In this document: one piece after another, positions 26,152-35,053 of the stretch | Numbering within the stretch: the stretch's first letter is position 1 | How the letters are laid out: each line of letters starts with the position of its first letter | NCBI RefSeq assembly: GCF_009711205.1 | Contig: NZ_WMIG01000001.1 | Coordinates: 248,001 to 312,000, forward strand | DNA length: 64,000 nt | DNA from: Paracoccus litorisediminis | Lineage (GTDB): Bacteria; Pseudomonadota; Alphaproteobacteria; Rhodobacterales; Rhodobacteraceae | Direction: 5' to 3' | Made by a program: the position numbers and the translations under genes | The notes under the pieces: generated by a model | What the model was told of the DNA's origin: nothing | What the model saw: the letters and a program-made list of their open reading frames with translations, nothing else | The model's database searches: none

Positions 26152-28801
26152 AATGCTAGGCCTCGCGGCGATTCTTTACGTCGCGGCTATGTTTCTGCTG
26201 GCCCATGCCGCCGACCGCGCCGCTGCGGCCGGGCGCTGGCGCTGGATGAACCGGCCCGCGATCTACACGCTGTCACTGTCGGTCTATTGCTCGGCCTGGA
26301 CCTTTTACGGCGCGGTTGGCTATGCCAGCCGCTCGGGGCTGGAATACCTGACGATCTATCTGGGTCCGGGCATCGTCTTTGCCGGGGCGTGGTGGGGGCT
26401 GCGGCATCTGGTCCGGGTGGCACGGATGCACCGCATCACCTCGGTCGCGGACCTGATCTCCAGCCGGTTCGGGAAATCGGCGGGGCTGGCGGCGCTGGTG
26501 ACTGGGATCGGGATCACCGCCGCAACGCCCTATATCGCGCTGCAGCTGCAATCGGTGTCGATGGCGCTGTCGGCATTCGCCCGTACCGATGCGCCGCTGC
26601 CGGGGCATATCCCGCTATGGACCGCCATAGGGCTGGCGGCCTTTGCCATCCTGTTCGGCACCCGCAATCTGGCCGCGGATGAGCGCCACCACGGTGTCGT
26701 CATCGCCATCGCGTTGGAGGCGGTGGTGAAGCTGCTGGCCTTTATCGCCGTCGGGGTCTTTGTGCTGTGGGGCGTGGCGGACGGTCCCGCCGATGTGCTG
26801 GCCCGGATCGACCGCATGGCCACCCGCCCCGAGGGCGCGGGCTGGGTCATCAACCCCGAGCGCTGGTTGGTGCTGATCGGGCTGTCGGCCTCGGCCATTA
26901 TCGTGCTTCCACGCATGTTCCATGTCATGGTGGTCGAGGCCAGCGACGACGACCGGTTGCGGCAGGCGGGCTGGGCCTTTCCGCTGTATCTGTTCGTGAT
27001 GTCCTTCCTTGTGCTGCCGATCACGGTGGTGGGCGACGACATCCTGCCCGCAGGCTCGAACCCGGATCTGCACGTGCTGGCCCTGCCCTTGTCGCAGGGG
27101 CAGAACCTGCTGGCTGGATTCGTTTTTATCGGAGGCTTCTCCTCGGCCATGTCGATGGCCGTGGTCAGCGCCATTGCCCTGTCGACGATGATGGCCAACC
27201 ATTGGCTAGTGCCCTTCTGGCTGTGGCTGCGCCATGGCGGCTTTCGCGCCAACCGCCTGCCCGGTGCCGCGCGCGAGGACCTGAAGGCACTGATGCTGAA
27301 TGCAAGACGCCTTGCGATCATACTGATCATGTCGGCGGGCTGGGCCTATCACCAGATGTCGGGGGGCACCTCGGCGCTGGCGGTGATGGGAATTGTCGCG
27401 TTCTCGGGGATGGCGCAGGTGCTGCCCTCACTGGTGGCAGGGCTGATCTGGCGGGGGGCGACGCGGCGCGGGGCGATTGCCGGGATTTCGGCCGGGTCGC
27501 TGATCTGGATCGGGCTGATCTACCTGCCCTCGCTGGGTCTGGTGCCACAGCCGGTCCTGCCCGCCGGGATCGACCCCTTTGCCGGATCGGTGCTGGTGGC
27601 TTTAGGGGCCAATCTGGCGCTGCTGATTCTGGTCTCTCTGGTCGATTTCCCGAACCCGGTCGAACGCATGCAGGCGCTGTCCTTTGTCCATGCCATCGCC
27701 CCCGACAGCGCCGGACCCGAACGCGCAGGTTCCGCCCCGGCCGAGGCGCTGCTGACGCTGGCCAGCCGCCTTTGGGGCAGCGACCGCGCGCTGGAGATCT
27801 TTCGCGATGCCTCGGTCGAGCAGGGCAAGTCCGGTTACCTGCCCGATCTGACGCCGCGCTTTCTGACCGATTTCGAACGGGAACTGGCTGGTACCGTCGG
27901 TGCCGCCACCGCGGTTGCCCTGATGGGACAGGTCGCGGGGCGCGGCAGCATCACCGTTTCCGATCTGATGGAGGTCGCAGGTGAAGCCAGCCGTGCCCGC
28001 GCCGACCGCACCCGGCTGGAGAACGCCGCCGAAGAAATTGAAAGAACCGCACGCAAGCTTCAGGAAACGAACGATAAACTGACTGTTCTTTCGGAACAGA
28101 AGGACGCATTCCTTGGCCAGATCAGCCATGAATTGCGCACGCCGATGACCTCGATCCGGGCGTTTTCGGAAATCCTCAGCGAACCCGACCTGCCCGACCC
28201 GGACCGGTTGCGTTTCGCTGGTATCATCCATGATGAGACCGGCCGCCTGACCCGGCTGATCGACGACCTGCTGGACCTATCGGTGCTTGAGGGCGGGCAG
28301 GCCCGGTTGATCCTGTCCGTGGTCAATCTGCATGACGTGATCGACCGGGCCCTGACCGCGGCGCAGGCGACGGCGGCGCGGCGGGATTTCACGCTGCTGC
28401 GCGATCCGCCGGCCGAGCATCTGATGCTGCTGACCGATGCTGATCGGTTGCTGCAGGTCCTGATCAACGTCATCGCCAATGCCCGTAAATATTGCGACGC
28501 CCATGCGCCGCAGATCCGGATCGAGGCCCGGCGCAAGCCCGATGGCCGGACCGAGATCGACATTTCCGACAATGGATCGGGGATTCCCGTGGCAAAGCAG
28601 GCCCTGATATTCGAGAAGTTCTCGCGTCTGAACGATGCCTCGCGCGCGGGTGGCGCGGGTCTGGGACTGGCCATCAGCCGCGAGATCATGGAGTTTCTGG
28701 GCGGCAGCATCGCCTATCTTCCCGGTCAGGGCGGAGCCTGCTTCCGCCTGACCCTGCCGCACCGTCCGCGACCGCCTCGCACGGAAAATGCGGCGGAATA
28801 A
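26141..28801 (+). CDS. Hybrid sodium:solute symporter-histidine kinase, CrbS/CbrA type
   Basis: This 886-residue protein fuses an SSS-family transporter domain of about 13 helices (residues 1-510) to a linker (about 530-640) and a kinase. The phospho-acceptor is in QISHELRTPM near 660, and the HATPase domain shows NARKYCD, DNGSGIP and GAGLGLAIS. Such fusions sense carbon sources (acetate in CrbS, histidine in CbrA). The second ATG (26141) is preferred because GGAGG ends six bases upstream, whereas the ATG at 26135 touches it. No regulator gene follows. Confidence 0.9.
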   Translation: MIPEMLGLAAILYVAAMFLLAHAADRAAAAGRWRWMNRPAIYTLSLSVYCSAWTFYGAVGYASRSGLEYLTIYLGPGIVFAGAWWGLRHLVRVARMHRITSVADLISSRFGKSAGLAALVTGIGITAATPYIALQLQSVSMALSAFARTDAPLPGHIPLWTAIGLAAFAILFGTRNLAADERHHGVVIAIALEAVVKLLAFIAVGVFVLWGVADGPADVLARIDRMATRPEGAGWVINPERWLVLIGLSASAIIVLPRMFHVMVVEASDDDRLRQAGWAFPLYLFVMSFLVLPITVVGDDILPAGSNPDLHVLALPLSQGQNLLAGFVFIGGFSSAMSMAVVSAIALSTMMANHWLVPFWLWLRHGGFRANRLPGAAREDLKALMLNARRLAIILIMSAGWAYHQMSGGTSALAVMGIVAFSGMAQVLPSLVAGLIWRGATRRGAIAGISAGSLIWIGLIYLPSLGLVPQPVLPAGIDPFAGSVLVALGANLALLILVSLVDFPNPVERMQALSFVHAIAPDSAGPERAGSAPAEALLTLASRLWGSDRALEIFRDASVEQGKSGYLPDLTPRFLTDFERELAGTVGAATAVALMGQVAGRGSITVSDLMEVAGEASRARADRTRLENAAEEIERTARKLQETNDKLTVLSEQKDAFLGQISHELRTPMTSIRAFSEILSEPDLPDPDRLRFAGIIHDETGRLTRLIDDLLDLSVLEGGQARLILSVVNLHDVIDRALTAAQATAARRDFTLLRDPPAEHLMLLTDADRLLQVLINVIANARKYCDAHAPQIRIEARRKPDGRTEIDISDNGSGIPVAKQALIFEKFSRLNDASRAGGAGLGLAISREIMEFLGGSIAYLPGQGGACFRLTLPHRPRPPRTENAAE

Positions 28802-28862
28802 ACCGTTCCGAAACCAATCGCTGGCAGATTTGGCGCTGAGGGCGAATGATTCGGAAGTGGTG

Positions 28863-29984
28863 ATGCAAGGCATGGACAGGGAAACGATGGCAGAGACGCC
28901 CATTCCGGGCGGTACGGTGCTGCGCGGCCTGATTGCCCGGCGCGACGAAACCCGCGCCCCCGAGGTTACCGCAATCCAGCGCCTGTCGGAAAAGGATCAT
29001 GAACGCGCCGTCGCGACCGCGCTTGGCCGCGCAGCGGAACGCACGCAAAGCCTGCCGGTCTATGTCGAACGGGTGCGCTTTTCCTCGATGACCGTGGCGG
29101 AGATGCCCGAATACCTGCCCGAGCGTGCGTTGTTGGCCATTGCCGAGGATAACCGGGGCAAGATCGGCTTCGTCGCCCTGTGCCAGAACCTGCTGGCCTC
29201 GATGGTGGAAATGCAGGCGCTGGGACGGGTCACGCCGCGTCCGGCACAGCCACGGCGGCCCACACGGACGGATGCCGCGATTTCTGCCGAGTTCGTCAAC
29301 GCTTTGCTGGATGAGTTGGGCCGCGAATTGGCCGCCCATCCGGGTCTGCCACGGTTCGGCAGCTTTCGCTATGTCGCCTATCTGGACGATCCGCGCCCGC
29401 TTTCCCTGATGCTTGAGGATGGCGCGATGGCCCGGCTGTCACTGGATTTTCGCATTGGCACGGGCGGCAAACGCGACGGCGCGATCCTGATCGGCCTCCC
29501 CGAGATGCATGTCCGTACCGAGATGCCCCCCTCGGCGCTGTTGCCCGTGGCATCCTCGCCCGCACCGCCGCCCGAAACGATTGAGCCCACCCTTGCCGAA
29601 GCGGTTCGCGAAGCCCCGGTCACGCTCAGCGGGGTGTTGTGCCGCCGGACGATGACGCTGCGCGCGCTGCGCGGCCTGCAAGCCGGTGGTCTGATTCCAC
29701 TGCCCGGCAATGCGCTTGATGATGTGCGCGTCGAGACGATGGCAGGGCAACTTCTGGCGCGCGGGCGTCTGGGCGAAAATGAAGGTTTCCACGCGATCAA
29801 GCTGCGCCCGGCCGGAATCGACACGCCAGAGGGTGACACTGCCCGCGAACCGCTCAGCGCAGCGGGTTTCTCGGGGATCGAACTAGGCGCACCGCCAATC
29901 GATCTGGACATGCCCGATCCGTTCCGCAATCCTGACCGCAATGACCTCCCTCCTGCGCTGCCATTGCGCGCGGCTGAGGGCTGA
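28863..29984 (+). CDS. Orphan FliM/FliN-type (SpoA domain) protein
   Basis: A 373-residue protein whose C-terminal 70-80 residues (about 250-320) look like a SpoA domain, as found in FliM, FliN and type III secretion switch proteins: PVTLSGVLCRR, then GGLIPLPGN and a GRLGENEGFHAIKL ending. The N-terminal part is not recognisable as the FliM CheC-like domain with certainty. It stands outside any flagellar cluster, between the symporter-kinase and infA. Starts at 28788, 28872 and 28887 are possible; GGAAGTGG favours 28863. The flagellar role is uncertain. Confidence 0.7.
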   Translation: MQGMDRETMAETPIPGGTVLRGLIARRDETRAPEVTAIQRLSEKDHERAVATALGRAAERTQSLPVYVERVRFSSMTVAEMPEYLPERALLAIAEDNRGKIGFVALCQNLLASMVEMQALGRVTPRPAQPRRPTRTDAAISAEFVNALLDELGRELAAHPGLPRFGSFRYVAYLDDPRPLSLMLEDGAMARLSLDFRIGTGGKRDGAILIGLPEMHVRTEMPPSALLPVASSPAPPPETIEPTLAEAVREAPVTLSGVLCRRTMTLRALRGLQAGGLIPLPGNALDDVRVETMAGQLLARGRLGENEGFHAIKLRPAGIDTPEGDTAREPLSAAGFSGIELGAPPIDLDMPDPFRNPDRNDLPPALPLRAAEG

Positions 29985-30125
29985 AAGCCACGCTTGGGGC
30001 CGAATTCGGCCCGAACTTCGCCACTCCTGCGGGGCGATGATCAGATTCTCCTTGAAATTCTGGCCCTGCGGACGCATGTAGCATGCGCCCGCCGCACCCC
30101 GCGGGTATTCCCTAAAGGAGAGAAC

Positions 30126-30344
30126 ATGGCCAAGGAAGAAATGCTCGAATTTCCCGGCGTCGTGAAGGAACTCCTGCCTAACGCGACATTCCGGGTCGAG
30201 CTTGAAAACGGCCATGAGATCATCGCGCATATGGCAGGAAAGATGCGTAAAAACCGCATTCGCGTTCTGGCCGGCGACAAGGTTCAGGTGGAAATGAACA
30301 CCTACGACCTGACCAAGGGGCGGATCAATTACCGCTTCAAGTAA
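30126..30344 (+). CDS. infA: Translation initiation factor IF-1
   Basis: A 72-residue OB-fold protein that binds the ribosomal A site during initiation. The sequence from [11 protein letters not shown] through [19 protein letters not shown] to the end RINYRFK is that of a standard IF-1. AAAGGAGA lies six to nine bases upstream of the chosen ATG; longer versions would read through leader sequence. maf follows after 57 bp. Confidence 0.98.
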   Translation: MAKEEMLEFPGVVKELLPNATFRVELENGHEIIAHMAGKMRKNRIRVLAGDKVQVEMNTYDLTKGRINYRFK

Positions 30345-30401
30345 GCCCTCTGCCTCGTCTGCGGCCCTGCCGCAGATGCGGGCCAGCTCAGGCATACCGA
30401 C

Positions 30402-31034
30402 ATGACAGACATCATTTCACCCCGCCCGGACACGTCGCCCAGCGGGGATTTTCATTTGCGGCCCGCGTTCATCCTTGGTTCGGCCAGTCCGCGCCGACTT
30501 GAGCTGCTGGCCCAGATCGGCATCCGGCCGGATCAGATCCTGCCCGCCGATATCGACGAAACGCCGAAGCGCAACGAAGAGGTCCGCGACTACACCCGCC
30601 GCATGGCGCGGGAAAAGGCCGCGGCTTTGGCCGGGCAGGCCGAGGGCGCGATTCTTTGCGCCGATACCTCGGTCGCTGCCGGTCGCCGCATCCTAGGCAA
30701 ACCCGTGGACGCGGATGAGGCACGCGCCTTTCTGCGCCTGCTTTCGGGCCGCCGCCATCGCGTGCTGACCGCCGTGGCCTTGGCCCATCGCGGCCGCCTG
30801 CATGAACGGCTGGTCGAGACCACGATCCGCCTGCGCCCCCTCTCGCCCATCGAGATCGAGGACTACATCGCCTCGGGCGAGTGGCAGGGTAAGGCGGGCG
30901 CTTATGGCATTCAGGGCCGGGCGGGCGCCTTTGTCGCCTGGCTTCAGGGCTCGTACAGCGCCGTTGTCGGCCTGCCGCTTGCCGAAACTGCAACCCTGCT
31001 CGCCCATGCAGGAATCCGGGGGACATCGGAATGA
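30402..31034 (+). CDS. maf: Maf-family nucleoside triphosphate pyrophosphatase
   Basis: This 210-residue protein hydrolyses non-canonical or methylated nucleoside triphosphates to monophosphates and is linked to septum control. The diagnostic LGSASPRR is at about residues 26-33, with DIDE, CADTSV and KPVDADEA following as in Maf proteins. An extension of about 20 residues precedes the core. It overlaps the RNase G/E gene by four bases (ATGA), in the infA, maf, RNase, yacG order that I recall as typical of Rhodobacteraceae. Confidence 0.93.
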   Translation: MTDIISPRPDTSPSGDFHLRPAFILGSASPRRLELLAQIGIRPDQILPADIDETPKRNEEVRDYTRRMAREKAAALAGQAEGAILCADTSVAAGRRILGKPVDADEARAFLRLLSGRRHRVLTAVALAHRGRLHERLVETTIRLRPLSPIEIEDYIASGEWQGKAGAYGIQGRAGAFVAWLQGSYSAVVGLPLAETATLLAHAGIRGTSE

Positions 31035-32089
31035 AGGGACGCCAGATCGTTCTGGGACAGGTCTTTGGCCGCGACGCCGCCGCGCTGATGCAGGACGGCC
31101 AGCTTGAGGACCTTATCATCGACGCGGGCCATCTGACGCCTCTGCCCCCCGGCGCGATCTGCCGGGCCAAGGTGGACCGGCTGGTCAAGGGTCAGGGCGG
31201 GGTCTTCCTGCGCCTGCCCGAAGGCGAACGCGGCTATCTGCGCGATCGCAGCGGGTTGCGCGAAGGGCAAACGCTGCTGGTGCAGGTCAATGGCAGCGCC
31301 GAGGATGGCAAGGCCATCCCGGTCAGCTCGCGGCTGAATTTCCGCGGCCGCCATGTCATCGTGACCCCGGGCGCGCCCGGCGTGAACGTCTCGCGCCGCA
31401 TTCGCGACGAGGACATTCGCGCGGGTCTGGCCCAGCTTGGCGAAGCCGCGGTCGAGGACATGCCCGACAGCCTCGGGCTGGTCTTCCGCAGCGCATCCGA
31501 ACATGCCGAACTGGATGAAATCGCGGATGAGCTGAACCAGCTGGTCGAACTGGCCCGCAGCCTGATGGCCGATCGCGATGGCCCGCCCGAGCTGCTGCTG
31601 GACGCGCCTGAGCCCGCCGAGGCAGCCTGGCATGACTGGGCCGAGCCTGAGCCCGATTCGGTCGAAGATGGTGAGGATGCCTTTGTCCTGACCGGGGCCA
31701 CCGATGCCGTCGAATCGCTGCTGTCGCCGCGAATCGATCTGGGCGGCGGTGCATGGGCCGAAATCGAGGCCCTGCGCGCGCTGGTCGCGGTCGATGTGAA
31801 TACCGGTTCGGATCATTCGCCGGCGGCGGGCCTCAAGGCCAATATCGCACTGGCCCGCGATCTTGCCCGGCAACTGCGCCTGCGCGGTCTTGGTGGCCAG
31901 ATCGTCGTCGATTTCGCGCCGATGCCCAAGCGCGACCGCGGGACGTTGGAGCAGATCCTGAAAGCCGCTTTCAAAGCTGAATCGGCCGAGACGGTTCTGA
32001 TCGGCTGGACCGCGATGGGTCTTTACGAGATCAGCCGCAAGCGCGATCGCATCGCCTTGAGCCGTCTGGCGACAGGGGGGGCAGGCTGA
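31031..32089 (+). CDS. Ribonuclease G/E-family protein, short form
   Basis: A 352-residue protein matching the catalytic core of RNase E/G. An S1-like region lies near residues 40-95 and the two Mg-binding aspartates are in [12 protein letters not shown] and IVVDFAPM. It is about 140 residues shorter than E. coli RNase G and lacks the CPxCxG zinc-link that holds the RNase E/G dimer. The short form appears usual in this family of Rhodobacteraceae rather than a truncation, since maf and yacG overlap it on both sides. Its substrate range is unknown. Confidence 0.85.
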   Translation: MKGRQIVLGQVFGRDAAALMQDGQLEDLIIDAGHLTPLPPGAICRAKVDRLVKGQGGVFLRLPEGERGYLRDRSGLREGQTLLVQVNGSAEDGKAIPVSSRLNFRGRHVIVTPGAPGVNVSRRIRDEDIRAGLAQLGEAAVEDMPDSLGLVFRSASEHAELDEIADELNQLVELARSLMADRDGPPELLLDAPEPAEAAWHDWAEPEPDSVEDGEDAFVLTGATDAVESLLSPRIDLGGGAWAEIEALRALVAVDVNTGSDHSPAAGLKANIALARDLARQLRLRGLGGQIVVDFAPMPKRDRGTLEQILKAAFKAESAETVLIGWTAMGLYEISRKRDRIALSRLATGGAG

Positions 32090-32238
32090 TGGCCTGCCCG
32101 ATCTGCGGCAAGCCGGCGGTCGAAAAATACCGCCCTTTCTGCTCGCGCCGTTGTGCGGATGTTGACCTCGCGCATTGGCTGCGAGGCGACTACCGCATCC
32201 CCGCCGAGCCGGTGACAAATAAAGACGAAGAAGAATGA
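32089..32238 (+). CDS. yacG: DNA gyrase inhibitor YacG (zinc finger)
   Basis: A 49-residue protein. Four cysteines at positions 3, 6, 18 and 22 (CPIC then CSRRC) form the YacG zinc finger, followed by the conserved DLAHWLRGDYRIP segment and an acidic tail. E. coli YacG binds GyrB and blocks DNA binding. The ATG shares one base with the RNase gene stop, so translation is probably coupled. Confidence 0.93.
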   Translation: MACPICGKPAVEKYRPFCSRRCADVDLAHWLRGDYRIPAEPVTNKDEEE

Positions 32239-32330
32239 AATTTCTGCTTTTTCGGTCTGGACACCACCGCGCAGGTTCCCTAATAACCCGCCTATCGAAA
32301 GCGAGACGCTAGAGAGCGAAACGCGAAGAT

Positions 32331-32406
32331 GCCCGAATAGCTCAGTTGGTAGAGCAGCGGATTGAAAATCCGCGTGTCGGTGGTTCGAATCCGCCTTCGG
32401 GCACCA
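32331..32406 (+). tRNA. tRNA-Phe(GAA), attachment site of the integrated element
   Basis: A 76-nt cloverleaf: acceptor GCCCGAA with TTCGGGC, anticodon loop TTGAAAA (anticodon GAA) and encoded ACCA. The last 16 bases belong to the 19-bp repeat that is found again at 52575-52593, showing that the neighbouring element integrated at the 3' end of this gene and restored it. Confidence 0.98.
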
Positions 32407-32409
32407 CTT
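32391..32409 (+). repeat. attL: 19-bp direct repeat at the tRNA-Phe 3' end
   Basis: CCGCCTTCGGGCACCACTT overlaps the T stem, acceptor strand and CCA of tRNA-Phe plus three following bases. The identical sequence is at 52575-52593. Confidence 0.93.
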
Positions 32410-32461
32410 TCCCCCAGAAAGTCGTGCTAAGTCAGTGCTTTAAAAAGCACCGTCCCTATCT

Positions 32462-32471
32462 GGTCCACCCA
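32462..32471 (+). repeat. Candidate integrase arm site, left
   Basis: GGTCCACCCA lies 53 bp inside attL. The same ten bases occur at 52438-52447 and a near copy (AGTCCACCCC) at 52426-52435, inside the right end. Matching motifs inside both ends suggest arm-type integrase binding sites. Confidence 0.5.
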
Positions 32472-32514
32472 ATAGCCCACCTTTAAAGTCTTACTTAGCA
32501 GATTGAGTTCGACA

Positions 32515-33144
32515 TTAGATCGGATGTTCGATCTGCCGTAGTGCATCTTCGGCAAGTGGCCGTTGCAACTTACCGGCTATCTCGAAAGGCGCGGACAGCC
32601 ACGTTTCCCATTCCTTGGGTTCGGTTAGTATCACCGGCATAGCCTTCCGATGAATTGCGCCAACGGTCGCGTTAGGAGCGGTCGTCAGAAAGGCGAACAG
32701 GTCATCTATCGTTTCACCGTCCTTCACTTTGCGGACTGACTGCCAGCCGCGAACCTCGATACCGGCAAAGAACATCGGTGCGTCGTCGGCTGCAGCAAAC
32801 CACTGATTGCCGTTTCCGGCTCCAAGTGGTTCGGCGAAGGACGTGACCGGGACTAAGCATCGATAAGCCGGACCAAGCCAACGTCGCCAGTGAGATGAAG
32901 AAGTGTTGCGGACATTGGTCACGCCTGGGTCGCGGACAGTTTTCAGGACGGACGGCGGCGAAGGCATTCCCCAGCGCGCCCGCACCAGTTCCAATGCTTG
33001 GCCGTCGTGTCGAATGATTGGGGCCCGCCGATCTGGATAGATGCTGCCCGGCTCAAGGTTCCCGACCCTGTCTGCGAAAGCGAAGCCGCGGAACAATTGC
33101 CGCATTGCCTCTTGCGTGGTCGTGACGTTGTAGAGATTGCACAC
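32515..33144 (-). CDS. SOS response-associated peptidase (SRAP/YedK family)
   Basis: A 209-residue protein of the YedK/HMCES family, which caps abasic sites in single-stranded DNA by a thiazolidine link to its N-terminal cysteine. I place the start at a GTG (33144) that gives Met-Cys-Asn-Leu-Tyr, exactly the family start; GAGGATGAGG lies just upstream. Other active-site elements are present: the Asn in NVRNTS, Glu in VTSFAEP and His in IHRKAMPV. The reading frame stays open for 110 codons upstream to 33474. If that longer form were made, the essential cysteine would be internal. Confidence 0.85.
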   Translation of the reverse strand: MCNLYNVTTTQEAMRQLFRGFAFADRVGNLEPGSIYPDRRAPIIRHDGQALELVRARWGMPSPPSVLKTVRDPGVTNVRNTSSSHWRRWLGPAYRCLVPVTSFAEPLGAGNGNQWFAAADDAPMFFAGIEVRGWQSVRKVKDGETIDDLFAFLTTAPNATVGAIHRKAMPVILTEPKEWETWLSAPFEIAGKLQRPLAEDALRQIEHPI

Positions 33145-33474
33145 AGCCTCATCCTCGCCAGCCTTCCTGCCGAACGGCAGCGCTGGGGAAGAGTAACCGG
33201 GATAGCAGGTGCCGTCAGCCAACCCGAGTTCGGGAAAAGCGGAGCAAAAGCCATCAGCATCAGCGGTACTTCGGAAATAGAGCACAACGCAATCGCGCCC
33301 CGCCGTAACGCCACCACTGTGCCAAGCATAGTTGCCGCGGCCTATAATCCGATCCAGCCAGAGATGTACTGTATCAAATTGCAGGCCGAATCCATTCAGG
33401 GGAACTTGCAGCCTTATGCGCACGGGGAATGCGCGTTCGTCGGTCTTGGCCTGTGGGGTGGTGCGGCGTGTCAT
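33145..33474 (-). CDS. In-frame upstream module of the SRAP gene, unknown function
   Basis: An ATG at 33474 (MTRRTTPQAKTDERAFPVRI) opens a 110-codon stretch that runs without a stop into the SRAP frame. It has protein-like composition, with VRIRLQVPLNGFG, a Trp-Leu-Asp helix and PELGLADGTCYPGYSSP, and no recognisable domain. In relatives I recall a similar small protein encoded separately just before SRAP. Here it is either fused to it (total 319 residues) or translation restarts at the GTG. The product may therefore be annotated as one long SRAP protein. Confidence 0.55.
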
Positions 33475-33714
33475 CGTGAGAACATTTCAGGAACGTAGAC
33501 GAGTCGCAAGATGCGGCCCTTACCGTTATTCCCCGTTAAAAAACGGCGAGCCGGGCACATCGCAACCTGAAAAACCTGACATGGACCGCCTGAAAAAAAG
33601 CGGCAGCAGCCGCGATCAGATCCACGGCCTGCCCTGTTCTGCCCTGTAAAAACAGGCACCGCATCCTCAACATCTTGGCGCAGTCAAAGATGAAGCAGCT
33701 TCTACGGTGGTATT

Positions 33715-34080
33715 TTAGAAGCAGCCCTTTTCCGTGCCAGCAGCGGTAAGCGCCTCATAATGGCCTTTCAGAGAAGCAATCTGAGGCTCAAGGTCTGAAC
33801 CTGCCGCAAGCACGAACAACGCGGGCCAGAACAGGACGACGCCGACACCGGTTGCTACCGCATCATTTGTAGACTTCTGTTGCTGCGTACCGGAAAGCTC
33901 GTTCACCTTATTCACCACACGATTTCTTTCGCTAACAATTGCTCGGCAGTTGTAGCTCGCATAGGTCGATGGGCTTACATACGTGCCCTGTATTTGGCTT
34001 GGCGAAGTAGCGCATGCGCTTAGCGCGGCTAACAGGAGCCCTCCAACGAAGAGCAATCCAATGGTGTGTTTCATCATCAC
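33715..34080 (-). CDS. Small lipoprotein
   Basis: A 121-residue protein with a signal peptide ending in the lipobox LSAC (Cys near residue 23), so it should be lipid-anchored. It then has a polar region with a coiled VSERNRVVNKVNEL segment and a Gly/Val/Leu-rich hydrophobic stretch (GVGVVLFWPALFVLA) near 80-95. I recall similar lipoproteins in proteobacterial genomes and prophages without known function. It stands alone; ATGs at the first three codons make the exact start uncertain. Confidence 0.75.
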   Translation of the reverse strand: MMMKHTIGLLFVGGLLLAALSACATSPSQIQGTYVSPSTYASYNCRAIVSERNRVVNKVNELSGTQQQKSTNDAVATGVGVVLFWPALFVLAAGSDLEPQIASLKGHYEALTAAGTEKGCF

Positions 34081-34198
34081 GCCTCATGGTTGAATTCGTA
34101 CAAGGTTGGACGAACTCATCCAGCTTAACCTGTTCAGGGAAAGCCGCTAATCTCTATCCGCAAGCGGTGCTTGCACAACGAATGCCGGAGACAAAAAA

Positions 34199-34225
34199 GC
34201 AAAGCCCCGGACGCTCGCGGGGCCT
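34199..34225 (-). terminator. Rho-independent terminator after the 34260 gene
   Basis: GCCCCG (34204-34209) pairs with CGGGGC (34218-34223). Read on the minus strand it is followed by TTTGCTTTTTTG, which fits termination of the unknown gene ending at 34260. Confidence 0.8.
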
Positions 34226-34259
34226 GTCAATCAAATTGGCTGCAACCAGAAATCTAAAG

Positions 34260-34781
34260 TCAGTTAAGCCGCTGCAATGCACCCGGTCCCGAAGATGCCA
34301 GCACCAGCGCTGGATCTTTGGGGAACGACCGAATGTCGAACCACTTGAAGCAGGTGCCGTCCCGATTCACCTGGTCGCCCGACGAGATGGGAAAGCCGTT
34401 CGAGGCATGACGGATCAGCCCGGCGCGGAAGGCCCGCAGATCCAGCAACCACCACAGGTCAAAGCCCGTCTCGGCTGCGTCGGCGTGGCCGTAGAACAGC
34501 CAGTCACCCTCGCCGTCGACAATCTTTGCCAACTCGGTCTGATTGCCCGACGGCAGGCGGGAGCGGATCGTGAAGTCGTAGGGATAGCGTCCCGCATAGC
34601 CATGACGGCGCACACGTGCCGCAATGCGCACGTCCCGGCCATCCAGCATCAGCAAGTCGGTGGCATGGCGGGTATCGAGGTAATCAGGCGCTACCCGCAG
34701 AAGATGCGCGCCGACGATACGACGGATCTCGGGGATAAATCGATCCGACCAGTTCCGGTTGATCGAATATACCATGTTCAT
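34260..34781 (-). CDS. Hypothetical phage-type protein
   Basis: A 173-residue protein without signal peptide or helix of membrane type. It begins MNMVYSINRNWSDRFIPEI and holds a DLLMLDGRDVRIAARVRR segment followed by GNQTELAKIVDGEGDWLFYGH. The alternating Asp and charged strands recall nuclease-like folds, but I see no clear PD-ExK or other catalytic pattern and assign no function. GAGGG precedes the chosen ATG; the frame remains open upstream to 34907. It lies between two minus-strand terminators, so it has its own promoter. Confidence 0.7.
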   Translation of the reverse strand: MNMVYSINRNWSDRFIPEIRRIVGAHLLRVAPDYLDTRHATDLLMLDGRDVRIAARVRRHGYAGRYPYDFTIRSRLPSGNQTELAKIVDGEGDWLFYGHADAAETGFDLWWLLDLRAFRAGLIRHASNGFPISSGDQVNRDGTCFKWFDIRSFPKDPALVLASSGPGALQRLN

Positions 34782-34820
34782 GCTGATGCGCCCTCGCGCC
34801 AGTTGCCAATGTCGTGGAGG

Positions 34821-34851
34821 AAAAAAAGGCGCCCGACCGTAGCCGGGCGCC
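34821..34851 (-). terminator. Strong rho-independent terminator of the three-gene operon
   Basis: GGCGCCCG (34828-34835) pairs with CGGGCGCC (34844-34851). On the minus strand the stem is followed by seven Ts. It lies just after the stop at 34859 and ends the 35678-34859 operon. Confidence 0.9.
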
Positions 34852-34858
34852 ACAGGCG

Positions 34859-35053
34859 TTAGTTGTCGGGCAAAGCCACACTGTCCAAGGCCGCATTCAG
34901 TTCGCACGCGATACTGCGGGCGGTACTGATCGGCGACGACATGACTGCCGGTGCAAGACCCTCGTTGTCGAGAAGCTCTGCTGCCTCAAGAATGCGCTCG
35001 AGGTGCATGGCCCGCGCCTGCTGGTTCAGAATATGACCGAGGAGAGCGCTCAT
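34859..35053 (-). CDS. Small hypothetical protein, last gene of a coupled operon
   Basis: A 64-residue, probably helical, protein (MSALLGHILNQQARAMHLERILEAAELL) with no recognisable domain. Its ATG overlaps the stop of the upstream gene (ATGA) and a strong terminator follows, which supports a real gene. Function unknown. Confidence 0.68.
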   Translation of the reverse strand: MSALLGHILNQQARAMHLERILEAAELLDNEGLAPAVMSSPISTARSIACELNAALDSVALPDN

